Assembly (NCBI RefSeq): GCF_947179515.1
Contig: NC_067472.1
Location: forward strand, 173,081,578-173,145,577
Length of the DNA: 64,000 nt
Direction of reading: 5' to 3'
Source of the DNA: Apodemus sylvaticus
Taxonomy: Eukaryota; Chordata; Mammalia; Rodentia; Muridae
Shown here one piece after another: positions 1 through 11,839 of the stretch. Numbering within the stretch: position 1 is the stretch's first letter; every line of letters begins with the position of its first letter. The translations under genes and the position numbers were made by a program. The notes under the pieces were generated by a model. It ran no database searches and was not told the DNA's origin. It was given only the letters and a program-made list of their open reading frames with translations.

Positions 1-1
1 G

Positions 2-703
2 AAATCAGGGGACAGAGATGCAAATATCAACAACAGAATACAAGAGATAGAAGAAAGAATTTCAGATGCTGAAGATTCCATAAAAACCATGGACTCAACA
101 GTTAAAGAAAATGCAAAATGCAAAAAGCTTGTAACCCAAAATATCCAGGAAATCCAGGACACAATGAGAAGACCAAACCTAGGCATAGATGAGAGTGAAG
201 ATTTACAACTTAAAGGGCCAGCAAATATCTTCAATAAAATTAAGGAAGAAAACTTCCTTAACCTAAAGAGAGAGACGCCCATGAATATACAAGAAGCCTA
301 CAGAACTCCAAACAGACTGGACCAGAACAGAAATACTTCCCGTCACATAATAATCAAAACACCAAATGTTCTAAACAAAGAAAGAATACTAAAGGCAGTA
401 AAAGAAAAAGGCCAAGTAACATATAAAGGAAGACCTATCAGAATCACATCAGACTTTTCACCTGAGACTATGAAGGCTAGAAGGTCCTGGGCAGATCTCA
501 TGCAGACTCTAAGAGAACACAAATGCGAACCAAAACTACTATATCCAGCAAAACTCTCAATCAACATAGATGGAGAAACTAAGATATTTCATGACAAAAC
601 CAAGTTTACCCAATATCTATCTACAAACCCAGCCCTAAAAAGGATAATAGGAAGACAACACCAATACAAGGAGGGAAACTTCACCCAGGAAAAAGCAAGA
701 TAG
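2..703 (+). CDS. L1 ORF1p (RNA-binding protein), C-terminal half, partial at window edge
   Basis: ORF1p is the trimeric RNA-binding chaperone of the L1 ribonucleoprotein. The frame is open from the window edge to the TAG at 701-703 and covers the end of the coiled coil, the RRM and the C-terminal domain (motifs YRTPNRLDQNRNTS, REKG-like KEKGQVTYKG, PETMKARRSW). Compared with copy E it lacks three residues (RII) just before GIDESED, from a 9-bp in-frame deletion near 180. That stretch is the first beta strand of the RRM, so this ORF1p is probably impaired even though open. The start codon lies outside the window; the first internal Met is at 89. Confidence 0.9.
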   Translation, partial: KSGDRDANINNRIQEIEERISDAEDSIKTMDSTVKENAKCKKLVTQNIQEIQDTMRRPNLGIDESEDLQLKGPANIFNKIKEENFLNLKRETPMNIQEAYRTPNRLDQNRNTSRHIIIKTPNVLNKERILKAVKEKGQVTYKGRPIRITSDFSPETMKARRSWADLMQTLREHKCEPKLLYPAKLSINIDGETKIFHDKTKFTQYLSTNPALKRIIGRQHQYKEGNFTQEKAR

Positions 704-762
704 TAACCTTTCATCAAACCCAAAAGAAGTTAAGCAATCAAATTTAAAAAATAACGTCAAAA

Positions 763-3700
763 ATGATAGGAAGTAACAATCACTATTCCTTAATATCTCT
801 TAACATCAATGGACTTAATGCCCCAATAAAAAGACACAGACTAACTGACTGGATACGTAAACAGGACCCTACATTTTGCTGCTTACAGGAAACACACCTC
901 AGGGTCAAAGACAAACACTACCTTAGAGTAAAAGGCTGGAAGACAATTTTACAAGCAAATGGTCTCAGGAAACAAGCTGGAGTAGCCATTTTAATATCAG
1001 ATAAAATTGACTTTCAACCCAAAGTCATCAAAAGAGAACCTGAGGGACACTTCTTGCTGGTCAAAGGAAAAATACAAAAAGAAGAACTGTCAATCCTGAA
1101 CATCTATGCCCCAAATGCAAGGGCACCCTCTTTCGTAAAAGAAACTTTATTAAAACTAAAAGCACACATTGCACCTAACACAATAATTGTGGGTGACTTC
1201 AACACTGCACTTTCCTCAATGGACCGATCAGGAAAACAGAAACTAAACAGGGACACAATGAAACTAATTGAAGCTTTGGACCAATTAGATTTAACAGATA
1301 TATATAGAACATTCCATCCTAAAACAAAAGAATATACCTTTTTCTCAGCACCTCATGGTACCTTCTCCAAAATCGACCATATAATTGGTCACAAGACAGA
1401 CCTCAACAAATATAAGAAGATAGAACTAATCCCATGCCTCCTATCTGATCACTATGGAGTAAAAGTGGTCTTCAATAGCAACAGAAACAACAGAAAACCC
1501 AAATGCATGTGGAAACTGAACAATACTCTACTCAATGATACCTTGGTCAAGGAAGAAATAAAGAAAGAAATTAAAGACTTTTTAGAACACAATGAAAATG
1601 AAAACACAACATACCCAAATCTATGGGACACAATGAAAGCAGTGCTAAGAGGAAAACTCATAGCCATGAGTGCCTCCAAAAAGAAAATGGAGAGAGCATA
1701 CTTTACCAGCTTAATGACACACCTGAAAGCCCTAGAACAAAAAGAAGCTATTTCACCCAAGAGGAGTAGAAGGCAGGAAATCATCAAACTCAGGGCCGAA
1801 ATCAATCAAGTAGAAACAAAGAGAACCATACAAAAAATCAACAAAACCAGGAGCTGGTTCTTTGAGAAAATCAACAAGATAGATAAACCCTTAGCCAGAC
1901 TGACCAAAGGGCACAGAGAAAGTATCCAAATTAACAAACTTAGAAATGAAAAGGGAGAGATAACAACGGAAACTGAGGAAATCCAAAAAATCATCAGATC
2001 CTACTACAAGAGCCTGTACTCAACACAACTGGAGAATCTGGAGGAAATGGACAATTTCCTTGACAGATACCAAATACCAAAATTAAATCAGGACCAACTA
2101 GACCATCTAAACAGTCCCATAATGCCTAAAGAAATAGAAGGAGTCATAGAAAGTCTTCCAACCAAAAAAAGCACAGGACCAGATGGCTTCAGTGCAGAAT
2201 TCTACCAGACCTTCAAAGAAGAGTTAACACCAATACTCTTCAAACTATTCCACAAAATAGAAACAGAAGGAACACTGTCCAATTCCTTCTACGAAGCCAC
2301 AATTACGCTAATACCAAAGCTACACAAAGATCCAACAAAGAAAGAGAACTTCAGACCAATTTCCCTTATGAACATCGATGCAAAAATACTCAATAAAATT
2401 CTTGCCAACTGAATCCAAGAACACATCAAAACGATCATCCACCATGATCAAGTAGGCTTTATTCCGGGAATGCAGGGTTGGTTCAATATACGGAAATCCA
2501 TCAATACAATCCACTACATAAACAAACTCAAAGAACAAAACCACATGGTCATTTCATTGGATGCTGAAAAAGCATTTGACAAAATTCAGCATCCTTTCAT
2601 GCTTAAAGTCTTGGAGAGAACAGGAATTCAAGGCCCATACCTAAACATAGTAAAAGCAATATACAGCAAACCGGTAGCCAGCATCAAACTAAATGGAGAG
2701 AAACTTGAAGCAATCGCACTGAAATCAGGGACCAGACAAGGCTGCCCCCTTTCTCCTTATCTTTTCAATATTGTACTTGAGGTACTAGCTCGGGCAATTT
2801 GACAACATAAGGAGGTCAAAGGGATGCAAATTGGAAAGGAAGAAGTCAAACTATCATTATTTGCAGACGACATGATCGTCTACCTAAGTGACCCAAAGAA
2901 CTCCACTAGAGAGCTCCTACAGCTGATAAACAACTTCAGCAAAGTGGCAGGTTATAAAATCAACTCAAGCAAATCAGTGGCCTTCCTATACTCAAAGAAT
3001 AAGCAGGCTGAGACAGAAATTAGGGAAATGACCCCCTTCACAATAGCCACAAACAGTATAAAGTATCTTGGGGTGACTCTTACCAAACATGTGAAAGATC
3101 TGTATGACAAGAACTTCAAGACTCTGAAGAAGGAAATGGAAGAAGACCTCAAAAAATGGGAAAACCTCCCATGCTCATGGATCGGTAGAATCAATATAGT
3201 TAAAATGGCCATTTTGCCAAAAGCAATATACAGATTCAATGCAATACCCATCAAAATCCCAACTCAATTCTTCACAGAGTTAGAAAGAGCAATTTTTAAA
3301 TTCATCTGGAACAACAAAAAACCCAGGATAGCTAAAACTATTCTCAGCAACAAAAGAAAATCTGGGGGAATCAGTATCCCTGACCTCAAGCAATACTACA
3401 GAGCAATAGTGTTAAAAACTGCATGGTATTGGTACAGTGACAGGCAGGAGGATAAATGGAACAGGATTGAAGATCCAGAAATGAACCCACACACCTATGG
3501 CCACTTGATCCTCGACAAAGAGGCTGAAAACATCCAATGGAAAAAAGATAGCCTTTTCAACAAATGGTGCTGGTTCAACTGGAGGTCAGCATGCAGAAGA
3601 ATGCGAATTGATCCATCCTTGTCTCCTTGTACTAAGCTCAAATCCAAATGGATGAAGGGCCTCCACATAAAGCCAGACACTCTGAATCTACTAGAAAAGA

Positions 3701-4586
3701 AACTGGGGAAGACCCTTGACGACATCGGTACAGGGAGAAAGTTTCTGAACAGAACACCAATTGCGTATGCTCTAAGAGCAAGAATTGACAAATGGGACCT
3801 CATAAAATTACAAAGTTTCTGTAAGGCAAAGGACACCATCAAGAGGACAAATCGGCAACCAACAAATTGGGAAAAGATCTTCACCAATCCTACATCAGAT
3901 AGAGGGCTAATATCCAATATATATAAAGAACTCAAGAAGTTAGACTCCAGAAATCCGAACAACCCTATTAAAAAATGGGGTACAGAGTTAAACAAAGAAT
4001 TCTCACCTGAAGAACTTCGGATGGCGGGAAGCATCTTAAAAAATGCTCAACTTCATTAGTCATTAGAGAAATGCAAATCAAAACAACCCTAAGATTTCAT
4101 CTTACACCAGTCAGAATGGCTAAGATTAAAAATTCAGGAGACAGCAAGTGTTGGAGAGGGTGTGGAGAAAGAGGAACACTCCTCAACTGCTGGTGGGGTT
4201 GCAAATTGGTACAACCACTCTGGAAATCAGTTTGGCGGTTCCTCCAAAAACTGGGCACCTCACTTCCAGAAGATCCTGCTATACCACTCCTGGGCATATA
4301 CCCAGAAGACTCTCCACAATGTAATAAGGATACATGCTCTACTATGTTCATAGCAGCCCTATTTATAATTGCCAGATGCTGGAAAGAACCCAGGTATCCC
4401 TCAACAGAAGAGTGGATGCAAAAAATGTGGTATATCTATACAATGGAGTACTATTCAGCCATTAGAAACAATGAATTCATGAAATTCTTAGGCAAATGGA
4501 TGGAGCTAGAGAACATTATACTAAGTGAGGTAACCCAGACTCAAAAGGTGAATCATGGTATGCACTCACTAATAAGTGGATATTAA
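763..4586 (+). pseudogene. L1 ORF2p (endonuclease-reverse transcriptase), two nonsense codons and a frameshift
   Basis: ORF2p nicks target DNA and reverse-transcribes L1 RNA. Visible parts: AP-type endonuclease ([38 protein letters not shown]), RT ([39 protein letters not shown]) and the C-terminal cysteine-rich segment ([18 protein letters not shown]). The frame is interrupted by TGA at 2410-2412 and TGA at 2800-2802; copy E has CGA at both sites. A 1-bp loss near 4025 (gcgggaagc against gcggagaagc in copy E) moves the C-terminus to another frame that ends at 4586. About 1275 codons in all, the normal length. The RT catalytic FADD is intact but lies downstream of both stops. Confidence 0.93.
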
Positions 4587-4825
4587 CCTAGAAAACTGAA
4601 ATACCCAAAACATAATCCACACATCAAATGAGGTACAAGAAGAAAGGAGGAGTGGCCCCTGGTTCTGGAAAGACTCAGTGAAACAGTATAACGGGGAAAT
4701 GGGAAGGGGTGGGTGGGAGGACAGGGGAAAAGAAGGGGGCTTACGGGACTTTCGGGGAGTGGGGGGGGCTAGAAAAGGGGAAATCATTTGAAATGTAAAT
4801 AAATTATATCGAATTAAAAAAAAAA
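4587..4825 (+). other. L1 3' UTR and poly-A of copy A
   Basis: Non-coding 3' UTR with the subfamily's G-rich purine stretch (4684-4780), an AATAAA signal at 4798-4803 and a ~10-bp A tail at 4816-4825. The same 3' UTR occurs at 36115-36391, 45606-45840 and 51440-51684, which links these insertions to one young subfamily. Confidence 0.85.
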
Positions 4826-4840
4826 GAGAGAGAGAGAGAG

Positions 4841-5268
4841 ATGCCCATCAATATACCAGAAGCCTACAGAACTCCAAACAGACTGGACCAGAATGGAAAT
4901 ACCTCCCATCACATAATAATCAAAACCCAAAATGTACTAAACAAAAAAGAATATTAAGAGTAGAAAGAGAACAAGGCCAAGTAACATATAAAGGAAGACC
5001 GATTAGAATTACACCAGACGTCTCACCAAAGACCATGAAAGCTAGAACATCCAGGCAGATCTCATGCAGACTCTAAGAGAACACCAATAGCAGAAAATAC
5101 TACTATACCCAGCAAAACTCTCAATCACCATAGATGGAGAAAGCAAGATATTCCATGACAAAAACCAAATTTACACAATATTTTTCCACAAACCCTGCCC
5201 TACAAAGGATAATAGGTGGAAAATTCCAATACAAGGAGGGAAACTACACCCTGGAAAAAGCAAGATAG
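4841..5268 (+). pseudogene. L1 ORF1 C-terminal remnant (copy B)
   Basis: The stretch encodes the ORF1 C-terminal domain (PEAYRTPNRLDQNGNTS-like start, then KGRPIRITPDVSP) with several frameshifts, ending at a TAG at 5266-5268 equivalent to the ORF1 stop of copy A. The N-terminal part presumably lies to the left of copy A, outside the window. Confidence 0.8.
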
Positions 5269-5329
5269 TGACCTTCTTTCATCAAACCCAAAAGAAGATA
5301 ACCACTCAAATATAAAAATAACATCAAAA

Positions 5330-8300
5330 ATTACAGGAAGTAATAATCACTATTTCTTAAAATCCCTTTGCATCAAGGGACTCAATTCCCCAATAAAAAG
5401 ACAGACTAACAGACAGAATAAGTAAGCAGGAACCTACATTTTGCTGTATATAGGAAACACACCTCATGTCAAAGGCAAACACTACCTTAGAGTAAAAGAC
5501 TGGAAGACAATTTTACAAGCAAATGGTCTCAGGAAACAAGCCAAAGTAGCCATTCTACTATCAGATAAAATTGACTTTCAACCTAAAGTCATCAAAAGAG
5601 ACATGGAAGGACACTTTTTGCTGGTCAAAGGAAATATCCACCAAGAAGAACTCTCAATTCTGAACATCTATTCTCCAAATTCAATGGCAACCTCATTTGT
5701 AAAAGAAAAGTTACTAAAGCTCAAAGCAAATATTGCACCTAAGAAAATAATTGTGGGTGACTTCAACACTCCACTCTCCTCAATGAACTGATCAGGAAAA
5801 CAGAAATTAAACAGGGACACGGTGAAACTAATTGAAGCTTTGGACCAATTGGATTTAACATTATATATATACTATATAATACCTTTTTCTCAGTACTTCA
5901 GGGTACCTTCTTCAAAATCGACCATATAATTGGTCACAAGACAGACCTCAACAAATATAAGATCAAACTAATTCCATGCCTCCTATCAGATCACTATAGA
6001 GTAAGAGTGGTCTTCAATAGCAACAAAAACAGCAGAAAACCCACATACACGTGGAGGCTGAACAATACTCTACTCATTGATACCTTGGCCAAAGAAGAAA
6101 GAAAGAAAAAAATCGGAGACTTTTTAGAATTTAATGACAATGAAGGCACAACATACCCACATAGGACACAATGAAAGCAGTGCTAAGAGGAAAACTCCTA
6201 GCCCTGAGTGCCTCCAAAAAGAAACTGGAGAGAGCATAAACTAGCAGCTTAATGGCACACCTGAACGCCCTGGAACAAAAAGAAGCTAATTCACCCAGAA
6301 GGAGTAGAAGACAGGAAAACATTAAACTCAGGGCTGAAATCAATCAAGTGGAAACAAAGAGAACCATACAGAGAATCAACAAAACCAGGAACTGGTTTAT
6401 TGAGAAAATCAAAAGGATTGATAAAACCTTAGCCAGACAAACAAAGGGGCACAGAGACATTATCCAAATTAACAAAATTGGAAATGAAAAGGGAGATATA
6501 ACAACAGAAACTGAGGAAATTCAAAAAAATTATCAGATCCTACCACAAAAGCCTATACTAAACACGACTGGAGAATCTGGAGGAAATGGACAATTTCCTA
6601 GACAGATACCAAACACCAAAATTAAATTATGGTCAAATATCATCTGAACACTCCCAAAACCCCTAAAGAAATAGAAGGGATCATAGAAAGCCTTCCAACC
6701 AATAAAAGCACAGGACCAGATGGTTTTAGTGCAGAATTCTATCAGCCCTTCAAAGAAGACCTAACACCAATACTCTTCAAACTATTCCACAAAATAGAAA
6801 CAGAAGGAACACTGTTCAACTTGTTCTACAAAGCTACAATTACACTGATACCAAAAGCACATAAAGATCCAACAAAGAAAGAGAACTTCAGAAAAATTTT
6901 CCTTATGAACATGGACAGAAAAATACTCAATAAAATTCTTGCCAACTGAATCCAAGAAGACATCAAAATGATCATTCACCATGATCAAGTAGGCTTCCAC
7001 ACAGGAATGCAGAGATGGTTCAATACATGGAAATCCAACAATGCAATCTACTACATAAACAAACTCAAAAAAAAAAACACATGGTCATTTCATTAGATGC
7101 AGAAAAAGCATTTAACAAAATTCAGCATCCTTTCTTGCTAAAAATCTTGGAAAAAACAGTAATTCAAGGCCCATACCTAAACGTAGTAAAAGTAATATAC
7201 ACCCATCCAGTAGCCAACATCAAACTAAATGGAGAGAAACTTGAAGCAATCCCCCTAAAATCGGGGACTAGACAAGGCTGCCCCCTCTCTCAATATCTTT
7301 TCAATATAGTACTCAAGGTACTAGCCAGAGCAATTAGACAACATAAGGAGGTCAAAGGGATACAAATTCGAAAGTAAGAAGTCAAACTATCACTATTTGC
7401 AGATGATATGATAGTATACTTAAGTTACCCAAAAAACTCAGCCAGAGAACTCCTCAGCTGATAAACAACTTTATCAAAGTGGCTGGTTATGAATTCAACT
7501 CAAGCAAATCAGTAGCCTCCCTATATTCAAAGTATAAGCAAGCTGAGAAAGAAATTATGGAAATGACATCCTTCACAATAGCCACAAACAATATAAAGTA
7601 TCTTGGTGTGACTCTAACCAAACAATTGAAAGATCAGTATGACAAGAACTTCAGGTCTGTGAAGAAGAAAATTGAGGAAGACCTCAGAAAATGGAAAAAT
7701 CTTCCATTCTTGTGTATTGGCAGAGTTAATATAGTTAAAGTGGCCATCCTGTCAAAAAGAATCTACAGATTCAATGCAGTCCCCATCAAAATCCCAACTC
7801 AGTTCTTCATAGAGTTAGAGCAATTCTCAAATTCATCTGGAATAACAAAAAACCCAGGATTGCTAAAACTATTCTCAACAGTAAAAGAACTTCTGGGGGA
7901 ATCAGTATCCCAGACCTCAAACATTACTACGGAGCAATAGTGTTAAAAACTTTATGCTATTGGTGCAGTGACAGGCAAGTGGATCAATAGAATAGAATTG
8001 AAGACCCAGAAATGAACCCACACACCTATGGTCACTTGATCTTCAACAAAGGAGCTGAAAACATCCAGTGGAAAAAAAGATAGTCTTTTCAACAAATGGT
8101 GCTGGTGCAATTGGAGGTCAGAATGCTGAAGAATGCGAGTTGATCCATTCTTATCTCTTTGTACTAAGCTCAACTCCAAGTGCATCAAGGGCCTCCACAT
8201 AAAACCACACACACTGAAACTAATAGAAAAGAAACTGGGGAAGACCCTTCAGGACATGGGCACGGGGAAAAAGTTCCTGAACAGAAAACCAATAGCTTAT

Positions 8301-8522
8301 GTTCTACGATCAAGAATTGACAAATGGGACCTCATAAAATTACTAAGTTTCTGTAGGTCAAAGTACACTGTCAATCAGACAAAACGGCAGCCAGCAAATT
8401 GGGAAAAGATATTCACTAACCCTACATCCAAGAGAGGGCTAATATCTAATATATACAAAGAACTCAAGAAGGTAGAATCCAGAGAGCCAAATAATTCTAT
8501 TAAAAATGATGTACAGAGCTAA
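5330..8522 (+). pseudogene. Degenerate L1 ORF2 (copy B)
   Basis: Endonuclease and RT homology is spread over several frames: 5441-5791 ([26 protein letters not shown]), 6252-6647, 6629-6949 ([14 protein letters not shown]), 7015-7377 ([28 protein letters not shown]), 7479-7940 and 8133-8522. The start codon is lost (ATT at 5330-5332). The segment around 5862-5880 has lost codons next to a TATATA run. It stops before the cysteine-rich C-terminus. Confidence 0.85.
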
Positions 8523-8617
8523 ACCAAGAATGTTCATCTGAAGAACTTCAGAGGGCTGAGAAGCAGAGCTAAATGGAGAATTCTCAATAGAGGGATCTCA
8601 AATAAAAGTAAAAAAAA

Positions 8618-9085
8618 ATGGGAAGAAACATTAAATAAAATATTTTCAAAGAAATACTTTTAATAACCATTTTCAGGGTCTACATATACAATATGATTAA
8701 TGACTTGGATGTTATATATTGTTTATTCAAACTTTTTTCCTGTACAATATCCTAATTCAATTTTTGTCATCTAGTTCTCTGGATTCATTTAATCTGTACA
8801 AGATTTATTTTCACTGAATTCATTTTGACAGAATGATTTTCTATTGTGAACATTCTGGCCAAGAATTAGCAGTGTTCTTTTTCACTTCAATATGTTTAGT
8901 TTCAGTAGTTCAAGATATTCCTAGTTTGTTATTCAACTAACATTCAATAATGCAGTTACATAACATTATTTCCTTTTTCCGTGTTGTCACAAGACATGAT
9001 TCTATATTAATCTGTCTAATAAGTGTCAAACATTCTGTTAATAATGTTTATGTCATAGACACGTTGGTTTTAATGAGATAATGAT
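8618..9085. other. AT-rich non-coding stretch, nothing recognised
   Basis: Low-GC sequence between L1 copy B and the B1 element. I see no open frame of note and no repeat I can name. It would lie inside intron 5 of the Vmn2r gene if exon 6 is further left. Confidence 0.5.
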
Positions 9086-9100
9086 TATTATCACATTCTT

Positions 9101-9262
9101 TTGTTTGTTTGTTTGTTTGTTTGTTTTGAGACAGGGTTTCTCTGTGTAGTCCTGGATGTCCTGGAACTCACTATGTAGACCAGGCTGACCTAGAACTCAG
9201 AAATCCACCTGCCTCTGCCTCCCAAGTGCTGGGATAAAAGGCGTGTGCCACCACTGCCGGGC
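9101..9262 (-). mobile_element. B1 SINE with 15-bp target-site duplication
   Basis: Minus-strand B1: read in reverse it has the GCCTTTTATCCCAGCACTT and GCCAGCCTGG-like hallmarks and ends in a (CAAA)n tail (GTTT repeats at 9101-9124 on +). A perfect 15-bp direct repeat, TATTATCACATTCTT, flanks it at 9086-9100 and 9263-9277. Confidence 0.95.
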
Positions 9263-9639
9263 TATTATCACATTCTTGAAGGTTTAAAATCTTAACCTTT
9301 ATGGGTGATATTCATTATTGGAATTTCAGAAGTGACCCAACTGTAGATTTAACATAATATATGAAAGTGTTTTCAGAAAATGATTCTTTTCATAATGAGT
9401 TGTCATGAATATATTTTTCATGTATTTCCCATGGTATTGTGTACATTACATGACAGCTTACTGAATAAGTTTTCATTGAAAACTGATCACATGATATTGA
9501 GTTTACTGTTTCGATATTAATGAAACAAAACAGTAAGAGGGAATCTTCAATCCTAAACATGCTGTGAAATGTACACAGTAAATTAATGGTGCTAGAAAAA
9601 AGAAAAATATGCTCTCTAATCACTTATGTGAGGCTTTTA

Positions 9640-10630
9640 TCTGTTAAGTACTAGTGTAGTGGGCTACAAGAATCACCCTAGGAAGCAGAAATAAAATGTA
9701 TAGTTATGGATGGATGGAATGTGAGACTGAAATAGGAAAATCAAATTAGGAATGGAGAGAAGAGGTGAACACAGAAGGGAATATGGGAATGGATGGATAA
9801 ATCTAGGGATCATTTGGAGTGTTATGTTTGAAAACAAGTACAGTTAAAGTTACTTAAAATATGTACATATGTTCTAGAATGTATGAACATATTTTAAGTA
9901 ACAGAAACCTGAGATTAGATAGACAGTAGACTTAGGAGAAAACTAAATTGTACTATTTCACAAAATCTAGCAATGTAATCCATTTGTAATGCAATTCTTC
10001 TATACACATAGATCAATATTTTTCTAAGCTTTCATCAGTGTCCTCCTATGCTAGATTAAAATAACACTAGAGGCACACACTGGAAAATGATAACAGAATA
10101 AGTCTTTGAAACATTCACTTCTAAACTGGAGATCTCTATAAGGATCCCTGGCTTCAGGGCTTAGGGGAAACAGTAGGAAAGTATTAAGAAAGATTGTAAG
10201 AAAAAGTGATGAGGGAAGACACTGACAAGAGACATCCTTCTCTACACATCAGGATTTATAATATATGAAATCATAGACAGAATGGCAGCATGCAAAGGTA
10301 TTGTATATGTTTAAGCCAGATATGGTCTTAGCACAGAAATGGTAACTATACACAAGCCCCATCGCTACCACAGAAACTATTTCTAAATAATAACTGCTGA
10401 CAGAGAAACATTTGTTTTTCTCAAAAGATTTCAACTAGGCAATCAAGTAAAACTTAAGGGCCAGCCCCAGTAGTTGGTGACCAACACCAAATTTATTCAC
10501 TGGGATTTTGAAACGTTTTATTGTAGCACAATACTTTGTCTTGACAATTTTTTTTAACTTTACAGGTCTTGGAATATATTTTGAATATGTCTTACACTTT
10601 CTGATTTTGTTATTATGGGCTGTATAATCA
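9640..10630 (+). repeat. Decayed rodent interspersed repeat, probably old L1 3' UTR
   Basis: Phrases in this stretch (GGGAATGGATGGA near 9783-9796, GACAGAGAAAC near 10400, GGCCAGCCCCAGTAGTTGG near 10460) resemble, from memory, a common rodent repeat that ends in TG/GA microsatellites such as those just downstream. No open frame is present. The class is uncertain. The only distinct structure is a 16-bp perfect inverted repeat at 9849-9864/9887-9902. Confidence 0.4.
9849..9902. repeat. 16-bp perfect inverted repeat with 22-bp loop
   Basis: The left arm GTTACTTAAAATATGT (9849-9864) is the exact reverse complement of the right arm (9887-9902). It could extrude as a hairpin. It is AT-rich and may be a chance feature of a degenerate repeat. 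Confidence 0.75.
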
Positions 10631-10641
10631 TGAAAATGTAC

Positions 10642-10675
10642 ATGTGTGTGTGTGTGTGAGAGAGAGAGAGGGGGG

Positions 10676-10710
<35 letters not shown>
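10642..10710 (+). repeat. (TG)n-(GA)n compound microsatellite
   Basis: TG dinucleotides followed by GA dinucleotides with a short G run at 10671-10678. Apparent reading frames across it are low-complexity only. Confidence 0.95.
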
Positions 10711-10712
<2 letters not shown>

Positions 10713-10713
10713 T

Positions 10714-10761
10714 GAATGTCTGCATGTGAGAATGTCTGCATGTGAGAATGTCTGCATGTGA
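10714..10761 (+). repeat. Three perfect 16-bp tandem units
   Basis: GAATGTCTGCATGTGA is repeated exactly three times (10714-10729, 10730-10745, 10746-10761), directly after the GA microsatellite. A TTTA-rich run follows at 10786-10822. Confidence 0.97.
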
Positions 10762-11039
10762 TGCTTGCAATTTTTCTTACGGTGTTTATTTATTTATTTG
10801 TTTATTTATTTACTTATTTATTTGGTTGGATGGTTACTTAGTTTCATTGTATTCTGGTTTGATGATTTATATTGTATTTTATTTTATCACTATATATTAG
10901 ATATCTTTTTATATTCTAATGAGAAGTAAAGGATACAGATTTGTGTGGTTGGGAAAGTGGGGAGGAATTAAAAAGGAATTTAGGGATGCAAACCCACAAG
11001 AATATATTCTATGAAGGAAAACTTCTTTGACATTTGCTC

Positions 11040-11740
11040 TTACACTTGTGAGAATGCCTAAGAACAACAATTCAAATAACAGCTCCTACTGGCAAGGATG
11101 TGAAACAAGGAGCACACTCTTCCAGTGTTGGTGGAAGAACAAACATGTATAGGCACTATAGAAATCAGTATGACATTTCTACAGAAAGATAGATATCAGC
11201 CTACCTCAAGTTCCAGCGTTACTGCTGTTAGGAAAATACCCAAAGTATGCTTCATCCTATCACCAGGATATTTGATTAACCATGTTCATTGCTGCTCTAC
11301 TTACAAAACACAGAAACTGGAAACAACCTAGATGTTCCCTAACAAAAAATGTATATAGCAAATATGATACACTTACATAATGGAGTATTAATGCTCAGAT
11401 GTTAAAAATTATATCATGAAATTAGTAGAAAAATATATGGAAATAGAAAAAATATCCTGAGAAAGGAATGGCAATGCTAGAAAGATAAATATTGTACATA
11501 TTTGCTTATATCTTTTTATTAGCTATTAAATAGATTATAATAAAGATACATGCTATAGTGGTTATGAATAGAAGAAAGGAAGAGGCAGTCCCATAGATCT
11601 CCCTGGGAGGACAGAATTTCTGGGTGGAGTGAGCCAAGGGGGATGTAAATAGGATCAGTATGTAGGAAAAGGGGGTTGAGATGGAACTGAGTGATGAATG
11701 GGGACAAGGAAAGCTAGAAATAAAGGGCATTGAAGAAGAA
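11040..11740 (+). mobile_element. Ancient L1 3'-end relic
   Basis: The sequence follows the L1 ORF2 C-terminal coding order in decayed form: CTGGCAAGGATGTGAAAC near 11090, a relic of the cysteine-rich segment, GTTCATTGCTGCTCTACTTA near 11284, and CATAATGGAGTATTA near 11375, equivalent to the YTMEYY-coding stretch of young L1s. It is followed by a purine-rich 3' UTR-like stretch. No frame is preserved. Confidence 0.7.
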
Positions 11741-11839
11741 ACATTGAAACTTGCGGCAATAGAAACATTTCACAATAGATGAAGGTGATGCTAATGAAGT
11801 TTCCATATAGTGAAGGAAACAAAATCCCACTATCCAACT

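Larger units (their letters stand above)
1..4825 (+). mobile_element. L1 copy A: young LINE-1, 5' part outside window
   Basis: The window opens inside L1 ORF1; base 1 corresponds to base 41021 of copy E. The order is ORF1 C-terminal half, a 59-nt spacer, ORF2, a G-rich 3' UTR and a short poly-A. By eye it differs from copy E by only a few percent, so both belong to one recently active subfamily. The poly-A at 4816-4825 runs into a GA-rich stretch (4826-4840) and then into older ORF1 sequence (copy B) that normally carries an AAGAGAGAGATGCCC stretch. Copy A therefore most likely landed inside ORF1 of copy B. ORF2 is broken, so the element is not autonomous. Confidence 0.95.
4841..8617 (+). mobile_element. 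L1 copy B: older L1, ORF1 tail to ORF2, lacks normal 3' end
   Basis: ORF1 sequence resumes immediately after the tail of copy A, followed by a decayed ORF2 and an A-run near 8609-8617. It is clearly older than copy A, with many stops, frameshifts and a lost ORF2 start. It stops after the thumb/C-terminal part of the RT. The ORF2 cysteine-rich tail and the 3' UTR are absent, and the end (8555-8617) is rearranged. Confidence 0.88.

Noticed and set aside
1452..1805. Antisense frames within L1 ORF2 (also at 3495-4034, 42481-42861, 44514-44981)
   Set aside because: They recur in every L1 copy as mirror frames of ORF2 coding sequence.
10435..10770. 111-codon minus-strand frame rich in serine and leucine
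   Set aside because: It is produced by the (TG)n/(GA)n microsatellite and the 16-bp tandem repeat.
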